A DNA stretch of 64,000 nucleotides, from positions 37,086,608 through 37,150,607 of the forward strand of contig OX246739.1 in assembly GCA_945910005.1 (NCBI GenBank), read 5' to 3'. Both the position numbers and the translations under genes were made by a program. The notes under the pieces were generated by a model that was given only the letters and a program-made list of their open reading frames with translations, was not told the origin of the DNA and searched no databases. This document shows, piece after piece, positions 12,191 through 36,766 of this stretch (position 1 is its first letter; every line of letters begins with the position of its first letter). Origin of the DNA: Isoperla grammatica (lineage: Eukaryota > Arthropoda > Insecta > Plecoptera > Perlodidae).

Positions 12191-12618
12191 CTAGTGGTGT
12201 CAGGTTGAAGGGTAAAACAAAATCGGTGTAAGGTCCAAATTCACCAAACTCTGTTAATCTCTGATATACTAATCTTGGATTGGTTAACAAGATTTCAACA
12301 ACAAAATGAAAGGTGTCTTACCAGTAGTCCCGAGATTAGCCGTTAATCAGAGACTTGATCCGAACAAACACGATACTGATATTGACAAATCTCCAGTTAA
12401 CGACTAATCTCGGGACCAAAAGATTGGTGAAACCAGTTCTGAGAGGATCTGGTCTTCAAGACATTGTAAATCCTATGCCCAAAAATGGCAACACATTTAG
12501 AGACATGAATATGAAAAATAAACTTTAAAACATTTGATTCGAAATTTCAAATAAAATATTTAGCCTACATCTCTATTTGAATATTCATACATTCCTGGTT
12601 AATTAGCATTTAGCTGTG
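12046..12618 (+). repeat. Two direct copies of a ~95-bp repeat
   Basis: Segments 12046-12143 and 12531-12618 align over their length: aaacattt, attcgaa-ttcaaa, aaaatattta, and ccctggttaattag versus tcctggttaattag. Between them a shorter inverted repeat pairs gtcccgagattag near 12337 with ctaatctcgggac near 12404. The copies are moderately diverged. Confidence 0.55.
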
Positions 12619-12619
12619 G

Positions 12620-15600
12620 GTGGTCACGTATCTCAAATACTCCATCCAAGAGCTTGCCTCACTCACCCTTGATACCACCCGGCACCCACCACATCTGTAA
12701 CAATTAGATGTTTGGTTTCATGACTTGGGTCAATGCTACTTGTTTTGCCTGTAACTTAAAGACAACTTCAAAGGCCTTATAACAAATATGTAGTTTTAAA
12801 TAGGCACTGTGCAAGAAAGTGACAAATAAGAATGGTCTTCAACTATTTATTTACGTTTTGAATTAGTTTTCAACAACGAAGGGCAAAATAGTACCCTAAC
12901 CTGTAAAATATGAGGCAAAAGGTATATCAGGGTTAACATATTTTAAAATGACAAAATTAATAAAAGGTAATAACAATATTGTCAAAGCTTGCATAGATAG
13001 AGAGCACAGATCAACTTGTTCTACAGTCAACCATTTACTAATCTAGTCATGCGTAATCGTTCAGTAATTATTTGCGAAGCAAATGAACAATGCTTTGTAC
13101 AAAATTCAGAGTGGAAAGTTTTATTTTCAATTTTCATAGATTTTGAAGGAAACTTGCTATATGTACAGTCGAGCTCACTTGTAGGCAAATTCAAGTAAAT
13201 AATTTTAAATGTTCATAAAATGTAGAAATGACCGAAATGTACAATGAATTTTAAAGATCAAATTTGTTCTCATGACTACATTAAACTAAAGGTTATTCGT
13301 AAAAATCAAGCCAAGTTGTATTTTAGCAAATTTCAGCCTCATCACAATTTATAAGTATTTAACTGACACGTTTATGATGTGTACAACTTCACTTAACATA
13401 CCTATCGACCAAGGCATCATCACTGCTCTATACTGTAAGCATTACGTCACGGTGCACAACCCAAGTGCAACCAACAGTGCATAGCGTATAGCAGACTGGA
13501 CACAGAACACATACGCCTAGGTAATGTGTTACTACATGTCATATTCATGGTCATGGGCCATCATCAGTCTCATACACATTATCATGTGCAAGCCTAAAAT
13601 TCGTCTCATCGTAGGATGAGACTAGTCAAACCGGTTTTTCCGCTCTCCAGATTTTGTACAACCCTAATTGTAGCTCGGCGCTCACAGCCCCTAACAGATG
13701 AATGGAATGACAGCTTCCCTAATTGATTCACATGATCGCGGTCAAATACCGGAAATAACTACCAGTGCAATATATGCAATATGCAAGGCAACTGAATTAG
13801 CACTACTACAACATATAAAATAACAGTAGGTTTTTATTTTCAATATTTCATGAATGTGAAATTTTGAATGGAAGCTCTGCAAAAAAAAAAAAAACTGGGC
13901 AAGTTGTTGAGTTTTTAGTATTGTTTTAAATATTACTGCCATTGGAACAGGTGTTAATTCTAAGAAAATGTTCAAGCATCATACTGTATTAGGATTTTCG
14001 GTCATGCACGATAAGCCGATAATTGCTTGTCAAGAATGTCGAGTGGACGAAGCACGCGGGTGTTCACAATGAAGGAATCTCAGGGGTCGGTAAAACCCCA
14101 CTCTTGCAGTGGCGTTTGCCATTTCTCGCGGTCTCATCCTGCAGTGAGACAAAGTTTAACATCAAATTTAAGAGAGCAGATTATAAAACGTCTATTTGTA
14201 AAGTTCTCAGTTATACATTCTGAAAGTGTTGAGCTTCTTGTTTACATGTTCATGTTCTCAATACATTTTTGCAAGCTGGTCCCTTAATCGTAATAGATAC
14301 CTGAAACAATACATTAGCACTGAAATGTCCAAAAAATTGCTAACATTAGCATACTAGCTAGTACGTAAGGTTACTCTTTGTAGTATTAACAATCACAAGA
14401 GTATAAAAGCCCCAAAATATCATACATAATATTAATAGAATAGTGTACAATTATAAATAAAGTATGGTAATATCCTACACCAGGGAGTCACACCAAACAT
14501 TTAACTACTGGCTTCAGGTTCAAGCATTACATGGTTTGGTTCAGTTCAATCATTCAAATATTATATCAATTAATATCAAGCAATTTAAATAGTTTGTTAT
14601 TCACGTTATTGAGGTGATGTTCAATCATCTAGCTGCCAGTCAGAGAGATGATAATAGATGCAATACGCATAATAGTGCAGCTAGATGATTTTCATTTCCC
14701 CCCCAGTTTATTTCAGTTTTCAGTTTCATTATGTGCATCTGTAAACGTTGGTTTTTGTTTTCTTTTCAGTTTTCAACACATCAATTGGTTTTTAAAAGAC
14801 ACCTCATTAGTAGCCTATAATCAAGTATCAATTTTTTAAATGTAGACTAACAAGTATTGTTTATGCATTGATTTACATATTTTTTTAAAGCCTAGTACCT
14901 GATGCTGCTATATTGCTAGTGAGAATTAAGTTTAGAAGTAAGAAAATCAAAACAAGCTCCGACTTATGACTCAACCTACATTTTTTATAAGATCTCACCA
15001 CAGTCCACCAGGATGGGAATTTTAACATTAGCCTTGCCATGGTAGGGGACGACTATGAATACGGACCTTAGGTTCATAAAAAAATGACCAGTCAAAATGG
15101 ACTCGATGCATTCTGGTGGCAAGAAAATAAATTACTATAAAGGTTTAGCTGTCTGTGGTTTAGCTTTCAATTGTTGAATAAATTCCTTGTTAAATCATCA
15201 ATGGCACAGATAAACATTTTATGAACAGTGGGATCCATTTAGTATTAGCTTTATTTTCTAGTACTTATGGTTATATGGGGAAAGTAAAACAAGAGTTTCC
15301 TTCACCCCCCCCCCCCCCCCCCAAAAAAAAAATCCAGCAATTTTTAAATAGTACTTAGTACTGTAGATTATTGCCAGTGTACATTAATGACAGTGTTCCA
15401 GCTACCAAATAATTCACAAGGATTTTTGGGACTAGTAATGTTAAAAATTTAGACCTACATTAATGCAATTAGGCCTAAGCAGTTTCAAGGTCTCACACAT
15501 CAGCAACAGATATACACATATTGCAGCAGCCACTGTCATCTTCTTTCATCTGCCTCTGGCAGCACCAGCTAATGCTGAGGAACAAATATATTAATGTATA

Positions 15601-15790
15601 TTTCATCACAGTGGAGAATTCACTCAGAACTGGAAAGGAAGTAGGCCTACATAATAATATTAGGTCTATCATTTGCTAAATAGGAAAACTATACTGAAGG
15701 TATTTTAAAATGTATTCAAATACTTTTCTTTGGCAATACTGTTTATTTGATACTTTTATTAAATACAAAACCACTATAAATTAGTTTTTA
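12620..15790. other. No recognisable gene
   Basis: AT-rich sequence with a C run at 15305-15322 followed by an A run. Frames of 60-86 codons near 13.0, 14.0 and 14.6 kb resemble no family I know, show no splice-compatible continuation, and have the composition of surrounding sequence. I leave the stretch unannotated. Confidence 0.4.
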
Positions 15791-15799
15791 AACATTCTA

Positions 15800-16167
15800 T
15801 AAGGCTTGTTCCTATTTACGTCATCGATGTTCGTTCCATTTTTACTCACGAGATCGCAGCACGGGGGACGGTACAAACATTGCAGTCTGACCAGTGACAG
15901 CTGCTAAATATCTTCTAATGTTTCAAGATTTCTATGCTACCCAAAAACCTCAAATTCATTCCTGTGACAAAGAAGGTATGCCTATAAGCTTAGGTAAATA
16001 TTATAAACATACGCCTCAGTCAGAATTAGAGTATGGAGATTATTTAAAATATGCTGTCACCTCAATCAAACGTAAACATTCCTACACCATCTTTCAATGT
16101 TTGTACCGCCACCTAGACGCCAGCGCTGCGCGTATGTGATTGTTGAACTAGCTTGGAACAAGCCCTA
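15800..16167. mobile_element. Short inverted-repeat element with TA flanks
   Basis: The left end is TA plus aggcttgttcc (from 15800) and the right end ggaacaagccc plus TA (to 16167). That gives an 11-bp inverted repeat with one mismatch and a TA duplication, as in Tc1/mariner-type elements. Inside is an open frame of about 80 codons (15894-16139, +) without an ATG at its start. The frame has a mixed, protein-like composition (Tyr, Lys, Gln) but no family I recognise. Confidence 0.5.
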
Positions 16168-16169
16168 TT

Positions 16170-18440
16170 AATAACTTCACTTCCATTCCAGTGTTTCATC
16201 TATGTTTTAAATGTTATACTACAAGCACAGCTACAAGTAACTATTTGGAGTTTTCAATTTAGTATATTAGCTAGAAACATTTTTATTATTTTCAATTTTG
16301 GTTAGACTCCCCGATATATTCACAAAACTTACCAGTGTATATACAGATCACATACAGATATAATTATTAGAACTAGTATATCATAAGAATTAACCACACA
16401 CATACACACAATTAGGGTTGCCATTTGTCATAAAACTTCCATCCCAAATAGAACAGATTCAAATCATTAAAGTAAAAGAAAGTACATAGTTTCCTGTTGA
16501 TTAGCCTCATTGAATAACATGAATGGTATGTCATAACTCAGCCCCAGTTTTGAAGATACAACCCAATGTTTACTAGCTAATCATTGAATGATTTGAGTTT
16601 GCAAGGATAATCTCCCATCATCATAACAGTGGCAAATTAAAATAATATTGTCTTGTCCTGCTTTCGACCTTATCATATGTTTGCTTCTTTACCATTCATT
16701 AACTTAGTTCATAACATAATGTAAGGGACAGTTATCCAAATAAAAATACATACATTTAAAAAACTAACCCAAAAAACACAATCAAAATGTGGTTGTATTA
16801 AAAACAATGGGCAAACTGGTCTGGATCATCTAGAGATCTGCCCATTTGACCACAAATAAGCCAGTCATGCTGGAACTACCACGACCAATGTTTCACCCGG
16901 AACTAGTACGTGTTCTGCACTCATTGTCAATTTTGTTGACATAACACGGAATGAAAAATAAAACAGTAGGTCTTCTAATTCTGAACATCCTTGCAATGAT
17001 TGAATCTTGATCACAAGGCTAATCAACTGTCAAGTGATGCTACTAATACGAATCTTGCAAATGGAATGTTCCACCCATACTGCACTCTTGCAAGTGGGAA
17101 ATGGGGAGATGAGTAAGCAAGAAAGAGAAATCACTGAAGGTTGAAGTGCAAGGCCTAACAGAAAGCAGTGTTGTAGGGAGGAAAAAGCTTCAATAATAAA
17201 AAATAAAAAACAAGTTTGAACACTGATAACATCGCACAAAATATTAAATCCAATAAGAGTATTGGCCATATCACACATCTTTGCAAATACAATACAATAC
17301 AGCAACCCTTCCAATAATTGAGATCCACAGCGATCACTATATAAAATGTGCTTCCTAATTCCAAACTACATTCATCTTAGAGTCATAATGTTATCAAAAG
17401 ACTTGTCGTGACATCTAATTACAGTAAATATCACTACAATATGTACAGACAGTATGATGCACAGTACAACCAAGACAACTAGAATGTCGTTCGTTGGACG
17501 TTGACAAAGAGGTAAAAATAATCGATTGTAACGCATATCAATGCCGTGTGCAGGAATGAGAAGGGACCAGGAAATTAGGTTCTACAAAATCAGCATACAT
17601 ACACAGGCAGGTAGTTTCTCGTGGTAACATTCGAACGACAAGTACGTACTGCACTGTATCGCAATGATCTTGTACTGACTGGACAGTAGAAACTCGGTTA
17701 TACGAGGTAAGTGGTAACTAGGTCAGGTAAGACTTGTGCAATACCAGAAGAGGGATTTTGACAAATAATGTTTATTATTTGTCAAAAATGTGAACCAGAA
17801 GTACAGAAAATCTTAAGCAACTTTTCCTTTCAATAGATAAGTGTAGGCCTACTAGTACCTTCATTCATAGTTCCCATGTAGCATAACAACGACCATGATT
17901 GTGAATTGTGATACAATTGGTTTACGCATCCCTTACAACATTGGCGGGTATTATTTGCAAGCAGTCTTTAGTAATCTGCAAGCACTTGAAAATTTGAGTC
18001 ATCAATGCGAGGGAGTTAGAGTTCAAGTGTTCTCGCTATTTTATTTGAATGGAAATCAAATCAACCGAGCCGCCGTACAGAAAAGGTGCCGACAACCAAC
18101 ATTGGCAATAGGATTTTGTTGCGTAACTATTTTTTACACTGGGCTTAAATTGTTGGGGAAATATTATTTCTGTCCAGATGTGCATAGAATTCTAACGCTT
18201 ACAACAGGTTTAGTATCGTGGGAGCGCTTGGACCCAAGATACTCTTGCAGGAAATGGTTAAATTTTAAGACCCTGAATAACCAGATGCTTGCAAACCTAC
18301 ACCCAAGAAATAAAGAATCTTTATAAAAAAAAATTCTAAGTTTTTTTACTACTACTAAAATAAACTCAACAATAAACAATAAAATCAACTCCATGGTGTG
18401 TTTGAGGTACGTATACACGTAGTTTATCTTTGTCATGACC
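16170..18440. other. No recognisable gene
   Basis: AT-rich sequence without convincing exons. A 143-codon plus-strand frame from an ATG at 17895 is the longest open stretch. It ends just before the THAP-associated element, shows no conserved motif I recognise, and is not linked to other frames. It may be chance or an old element remnant. Confidence 0.35.
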
Positions 18441-18445
18441 AGCGT

Positions 18446-19719
18446 AATTGACCACTGGTGATGGGCGGAGCTTAAATCGTTCGCCGAGTCATGTGACGAG
18501 ATTGTAGGACAAGTCGGCTGTTCCAAGATGGATCCACTGCATATCTTACGAGACCACACTTGGAATAAATCTTTAAATAAACTGGATTCGTTTATCTTAT
18601 CGTGTTATATAAGTATGTGGGAAATGAGGGAAGCTAACGGCTGTTAAAAGAAGGATACAGTTTGTTCATGTCATCATATCTGAAGGACGTTTTGACAGCT
18701 ATAAAGTGTGCAGATGTCATTCTCGTGAAAGCACGGAGAGCATACTGAATGTTCTTAATTTATAGTAAAATAACACTACTTTGTGAAATATTTGATACTT
18801 ATTTACACACAATGATATTATACAACATTTGAGGTTAAACCTATCACGACTGTATTAGCAAATTATAGGAGGGTTCAAAATCAGCTGGAACTAGGTGTAG
18901 GCCTAGCCTCCTGTTTTAACAGAGTAGGCCTATGCCTACTTTTGCCCATGGTTATCTATTTGTTGCTATCATTTATTATTGTCCAGTGTCCACACAGGTC
19001 TAGATGCCCTAGATTAACTAGGCCTACATCTAGGCCTACTCCTGGATTATAATACAAACAAACACCTAGGCCTGGGCTAGCAAATGCAGCCTAAGTTGCC
19101 ATGGATGTAGGCCTAAGTTTAGTGGACCTGCAGGCCTAGGCCTAGCCTTATGCCCAGTGTAGGATGCAAATGCTTAGGCCTAGCATATACCTAGGGCTAG
19201 GCAGACCTAGTAATACTTTGCATTTCCTTGGCCAGTGGCAGTATGTAAGTTTAATCACAGTACCTTAGGCCTAAGCTATAATGAGAGTTGAGTTCTCACG
19301 TTAAGGTTCACCTTGCAGTTTTCTTTTTACGAGGTGAAGTAAATGTGAACACGCTATAAACAGCTTCATCATTTAGTATACGTATTTCGCCGTAAATACT
19401 CTTAAAATCTGTCGAAATAAAATGTGCAGAACAAACTCTCATTGACAATGACACTTGATATGTTCGCTTTTCATCTCGTCTTATTTTCACAAGCCTCTGT
19501 TTTTTTAACTCTTCTCGTTTTGGAAAGGTCTGAAAAGATATTCCAGATATTCCTGCCTGACTTCTAGATAATAGAACGCAGCAATACTGAACCATTTTTT
19601 AAAATGTCAAACTAGAATTTAACACCTAAACAGTGCACGTCATCGACGATCTATCCCACAATCTTCGGCCATATTGATATCGTGACGTCAGGGGGCGTGA
19701 ACATCACCAGTGGTCAATT
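18446..19719. mobile_element. DNA element with 18-bp terminal inverted repeats and THAP remnant
   Basis: The sequence aattgaccactggtgatg at 18446-18463 is the exact reverse complement of 19702-19719. The right half encodes, on the minus strand, a THAP-type DNA-binding domain starting 125 bases inside the right end. That placement is as expected for the first transposase exon. The catalytic part is absent, so the element is non-autonomous or internally deleted. THAP domains occur in P, Kolobok and related transposases; the superfamily is not settled because no clear target duplication is visible. Its left part and interior are crowded with TAGGCCTA words (18890-19270). Confidence 0.72.
19310..19595 (-). 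pseudogene. Degenerate THAP zinc-finger exon (transposon-derived)
   Basis: A 95-residue frame from an ATG has THAP features in order: ISFQTFPK, a basic LVKIRRDEK segment, RVCSAHF (C-x2-H pair) with a downstream DF, and AVYSVFTF at the domain end. Two hallmark positions are lost. The second Cys of the usual C-x2-4-C pair is missing after the initial CC. The core Trp before the VKIRR helix is Arg. The frame reaches a possible splice donor (GCAAG/gtgaac). It lies inside the inverted-repeat element at 18446-19719, so I read it as a decayed transposase exon. Confidence 0.72.
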
Positions 19720-20215
19720 GACTGCCAAGTGCCAACGGGAACGTCGACAACCTTCTACCACAGTTAGGCTTTCCACATCCTCCCTCGCAAGGCATCCGTT
19801 TCTTTACAAACAAAGAAACATCAGAACCCTCCCCCTGCAATCATAGTTAGTGCAACATTTTCTCAGATGAACCTCAGGTAGTTACCCCCTCAGGGAGCCC
19901 CTTTTTCAATCTCTTCTCTTAAAATAAGCTGCTATGTGTGTCAAGTGTTGCGACGCTTGTCTACAGAACTAGCACAGGTCTAAACCTACGTTTTATAAGG
20001 AAGTGAAGGGCGAGCTATAGCCCAGACTAGTTAGAAGGCAGCAACGAGACGATAACATAGACATGGCGTTAACCGACCGTCACGGTCCCTCGGCCACCGC
20101 TGAAAAGTAATAATAACGAAAGTGTTTAGATAACCGAGTCTCTACTGTTTTGGTAAAATGTATGTATTGCAACCTTAGTGCTCGAACAGAAGGGTAACAC
20201 TCAAGGCCGTCTCTA

Positions 20216-32406
<12,191 letters not shown>

Positions 32407-32515
32407 CTTGACGTAACAGTATAAAATTATTCACGCCCAAACACCAATTTTATTACAACATAACCTTACACTGAACCAGTAAACAGCTGAGTGTTATTTT
32501 CAGTGAAAATGTTTT

Positions 32516-32525
32516 GCGCATGCGC
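32516..32525. promoter_or_regulatory. NRF1-type palindromic site upstream of GPR107-like gene
   Basis: GCGCATGCGC, within TGCGCATGCGCC, matches the NRF1 consensus exactly and lies 110 bases upstream of the start codon, in an otherwise AT-rich region. NRF1 sites of this form are common in metazoan housekeeping promoters. Confidence 0.5.
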
Positions 32526-33122
32526 CGTCTACCCTTGACGGATAAACTAACGTGAAGCGAGCTACCGGAATCTTGAGCTGCCGAAAGTCGGTAAAGTAAT
32601 CTACTTTAATGCCGACTACGGTCTAGTAGACCGATGGGATATTAGCGTTTTATGGCGCTGTTTTTTTAAACCGCACTCAAAGGTTGTGTTCTTTTATTAT
32701 AACTGAGCAATCAGTTGGTGTGGTCCAGCCATTCTTTCATTGACTCTTGAGCATTGATTTAAGAACGTTCTTTGATCAATGGCACAAGCCGTGCGTCTAT
32801 TATTTAAAAAAAAATACTAAGAGCATTGACTTAAAATTTACAATTTACAAATAATTACAATAAAATAAAATACCTAACTAACCTAGCTTAGGTCCCACCC
32901 TCTAATGCCTATTCTCTATTCTTCCACTCATACTTTCCACTCATGAGAAAAAGTGTAATGGCGTTTTCCAATGGCCGCACTGGACTGCACTGAGTGCGCA
33001 CCGAAAAAGTTCTTGCTGTTCCAATGACCGCACTGAGTGCGGTTTTTCGTATTCCAATGGCAGTGTGCACCGCACGAGTGCGCACTGACCCGCACTGAAA
33101 AAATAGCAAGTGCAATTGCAAA

Positions 33123-33290
33123 ATGGCTACGCTTGACGCGCGCAAATTAATTCTGCTAATGGATATTTTAGAATCTTCGGACAGCAGTGACGATGACATG
33201 ATAGTAGAGTTACTAGCCAATGATAAGGAAGCCAAACCACGTTTCTGGATTTATTCCAGACGTTGTACATAACTACTCTGATGAAGAAGT
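33123..33290 (+). pseudogene. Broken N-terminal fragment of Harbinger-type transposase
   Basis: The first frame runs ATG to TAA at 33269. The better family match continues in a neighbouring frame (PDVVHNYSDEE) and stops at a possible donor, gaa/gtaagc. A one-base indel separates them. The DDE catalytic domain is not found in the element. Confidence 0.5.
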
Positions 33291-34290
33291 AAGCACTTGT
33301 CTAGTCATAGGCCTACATAACCTTAAAAAGCCTAGACCTAGAATGTCATTTGTGACATTGCTTTCATTTGGGCGTACATGGTAGCCTAGACTGGGTCTAC
33401 AACCCGGTCTATGGGTTTCAATGATCCAAATCATATGCCGATAGGTGTGGTTGGTTTCGTGTGTGACTGTGGGCTAATAACACAACAAGACCTTCGGTTT
33501 TGCCGCCCAAACCGACGCACTCAACTTGAAACGTGTTCCAATTAGCTTTGTTTGTTTGTCCACGTTATAGTACTCCAGGAGTACAGTATTGAGAAAAACC
33601 CGTTTTTCTGTCCGGGGGTACTTGACGTGGTTTCAACTCGGAACGTTTTTCTGTCCGGTGGTAACTTACCACTGGTACAACTGGAGTACTTATTTTTACT
33701 ACTGCTCCTGGCGAAGGAGTGAGGGTAAGAGGCGCCAATTCTTTCGAAATGGAGGACGCCGCGTCGGACACATTCCCCCGAATATTATGAATTTACGGCA
33801 ATAATAACAAGTGACGGAGAAAATAATCCCGTGACAATCGAAGATTCATACGTATTACATGTGCTAGAAGGTGAGTGGGTGCTGAATAACAAGAATCGCG
33901 TCAAAAACTTGATACACAAACCATCATGGAAGGTATCGCTAGCACTAGTGCTTTACCAACGGCGATATTAACAAGAGATGAATCAAACAACCCTGTGTTT
34001 ATTGGTGATTGTTATATTTTCTGTGTGGTAGAAGGTAACTTTATTATGTATGACAACCTAAAACTCCGGCAGGCCTGCCCCCTAACCTAAAAAAACTCAT
34101 CAATTAGGCCTAGGCCCCACGTTCAAATAATAATGCCAACAAAATATATTGACCACCGTGGTTTCGTACAAAAATGCCCTTAGTAGGCCTAGAACACAAG
34201 CCTAGGCCTAGACTAATGATAGGCCCTGTTTTATTTCTCTATGGATAGGCCTTCATTTCATTTCATTCCCTAGGCCTAGCCTAGACAAAT

Positions 34291-34640
34291 ATGGGACCAG
34301 GGTGTAGGTCTAGGCATAGGCCTAGTCTTACAAATACTCGTGAAGCCCGCTTTCAGAACGATTACTAAAAGACCCTTAGTAGGCCTAGAACATAGGCCAA
34401 GTTATTACCAGCCTGGGCCTATAGCTAGGCCCTACTAAAGCTAGGCCTACCTTATGAATAAATATGGAACCAGGGTGTAGGCCTAGACATTGTCTTACAA
34501 ATACTCTTGAAGCCCGCTTTCAGAACGATTACTAAAGACCCTTAGTAGGCCTAGAACATAGGCCTAGGTATTACCAGCCTAGGCCTACCTAATGAATAAA
34601 TATGGGACCAGGGCGTAGGTCTAGGCATAGTCTTACAATT
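34291..34640 (+). repeat. Short tandem repeat rich in TAGGCCTA (three diverged copies)
   Basis: The marker atggga/gaccag recurs at 34291, 34464 and 34602 (spacings 173 and 138). The first two copies share cgctttcagaacgattacta. Lies inside the Harbinger-like element. Confidence 0.7.
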
Positions 34641-35155
34641 AATACTCGTTAAGCCCTAGAGACTTAAGCCGCGTCCAGAACGATTAATAAGACCATATTT
34701 TAAGACTAACGATTTACCCGACACCACAATTATTGTAAGTAGGCCTTCAGCCTAGATGTAGAATGAATGAACGAATGAAATGAATGAAGAAATGGAACGA
34801 GCATTGGGATTAAATTCGCCATTTTCGAATTCGCCTCGCAAATGTGTAAAAACAAGGCACAGTGTGTTTGTTTGTCCATGCGGACGGTAGGTGAACTTTG
34901 TGCCCCCATATCCGTTTTCATTAAGTACATCCGGCTGGTTCCAGGAGTACATGTCTGTACTTGGAACTGGACAAACGAACGAAGCTATTAGCTTCGTTCG
35001 TTTGTCCAGGTTCGTTGTCCGTTGTCCAGGTTCGTTTGTCCAGGTTCGCACTGACAACAAACCCAGTGCAGTGCATGTCGTCACAGGTGACGTTTCAGTG
35101 CGCACTCAGTGCCGTCCATTGGAAAACGCCATAAGATCGGGGCCTTCGTGATGTA

Positions 35156-36402
35156 CAGGCCTGCAACTGGCTCTCGATCACCGCTGTGACGTCACGCAAA
35201 TAGGCGGATGGCTTGGCTCTACGCGCTATGAAAAGCATTGCGCGCTACACAACATCTCCCAATTTTATTTGTTTTCTCGACATTCCCGACCGTCTGATGC
35301 ATGATGCATTCAAGTACTAGACAGTATAATATTCTGCACCGTCTGAAATATGTTTGCACTTCCTGTGTAGCAAGAAATGGGATTAAAATTCCTTTCAAAG
35401 TCCATTGACATTTGCATTGTCTTTGAATGGTCCATTGACGACTTATTTACGTATCCAAGAAATAGCTATTTCCGTCTGAGCTACAATATGGGTTACTAAT
35501 GTGGGTATACAGTACAGTTTCAATTAAGTCACGTCTTTACCTAATAGTCGAGACAACATGTTACATTCGAGCCGAGTTGTGTGCGGGTGTGTACAGTGTG
35601 TGTTTGTGTGGAAAAAGAAACATTTGAAACGTCGTGAAGTATGTGAAGTGTTATTTATAATCATGTTCAGTGATTATTCGTGATATCGTGTCTTCACAGT
35701 GACAATCCCGTTAATATTTTGTTCTAAAATGACGTTTTATGAATATATTTTATACCCATAAAATAACCTCTGAGGTTCGGCGGACAAAATGCCTCGCAAA
35801 TGATGCGTGCTGGGCTGTAAATCGAACTACAGTACATCAACAGGACAAACAAGCAGTCCAAAATGCTTTAAATTATGTATTTACACCAAAATCAACCAAT
35901 TTACGATATTAAATTATCAGTTGTAGAATCAAACATGATGTACAATAACCAATACCATCCAAATAATTAAAAAGTAAGCATGAATAATAAGAGATATAAT
36001 TTACTATGATGCTATCTATGATTCATAATTGGAATACAAAATAATCCAAGTTATCCACTTTATTTCATAACCACATATTTCAATTATACGCTTTTTCCGA
36101 ATAAATCGTATGTAAAATAGAAGTGTCATAAGCCTATGGGCTCAAAATTAGAAACGTCAATAGTTTATTTAAGTGCCAATTACGCAGTCAAATGATGTAA
36201 ACGCGGAACAAATTCGGTACCATCCGCACCGTAACTTTATCCTTTTCTTGGGACATGCATATGAGGGGGCAAAATAGTGAGTAACTTTGTTTTATAAGGC
36301 AAATACTGTGTTGCGCGCCGTATTATTCCTATGCGCGCCATGCTACGGCCGCTCGACAGTCCGCCTAAGCTCGTGACGTCACGCCAAGCAGTTGCAGGCC
36401 TG
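35156..36402. mobile_element. DNA element with 14-bp TIR and THAP remnant
   Basis: caggcctgcaactg at 35156-35169 is the reverse complement of 36389-36402. Both ends also share gtgacgtcacg about 20 bp inside. On the plus strand at 35790 a frame reads MPRK, stop, CVLGCKSNY, the typical opening of a THAP domain with the first Cys codon changed to TGA. No target duplication was found. Starts 21 bp to the right of the Harbinger-like element. Confidence 0.68.
35790..35880 (+). pseudogene. THAP-domain start, interrupted by stop
   Basis: ATG CCT CGC AAA TGA TGC is followed by CVLGCKSNY and a Ser/Thr-rich stretch. THAP proteins commonly start M-P-x-x-C-x-x-x-x-C-K-N. The stop replaces one of the two adjacent Cys codons. 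The FPK and C-x2-H parts are not evident downstream. Confidence 0.5.
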
Positions 36403-36766
36403 GAGAGCGAAGCGATATATCTAGACGGCCTTGGTAAGATGCCCATTAGCGGGCTTTACAAGTATAGTACACTCTTGCGCAAACCGTGGGTTGGAGCGCC
36501 ACGCAAGAGTGTGGTGTCAAAAACTGCACCACACTCTTGAGCGCATGCTTGAGTTGGAGGCTTATTGGCCACGTACGTGGGTGACACTTGTTGAGATCTA
36601 GATAGGTCAAATACCTGATCAAGGCACTGCAAGCTAAGGAGTTTCCTCCTCTGAATGGTATGATAAACACAAGGTCATACTGAAATACAACCTGGGTTAG
36701 GCCCTACTTATGTTAATTAGCCTGACATTTTGGAGCTTACAACGGATTTGGTAGATGATGAAACAT

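Larger units (their letters stand above)
32959..35131. mobile_element. PIF/Harbinger-like element with TAA duplications
   Basis: The ends are tggcgttttccaatgg and ccattggaaaacgcca, each preceded or followed by TAA (32956-32958, 35132-35134), the standard Harbinger target duplication. Subterminal regions share cactgagtgcgcac. Near the left end, on the plus strand, an ATG frame (from 33123) encodes an acidic MDILESSDSSDDDMIVELL segment. After a one-base frame change it reads GFIPDVVHNYSDEE, recalling the N-terminus of Harbinger nucleases. The rest of the transposase is missing. A local tandem array occupies 34290-34640. Confidence 0.85.

Noticed and set aside
17895..18326. 143-codon plus-strand frame
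   Set aside because: No conserved motif, no splice-linked partner, and next to transposon sequence; not strong enough to call a gene.
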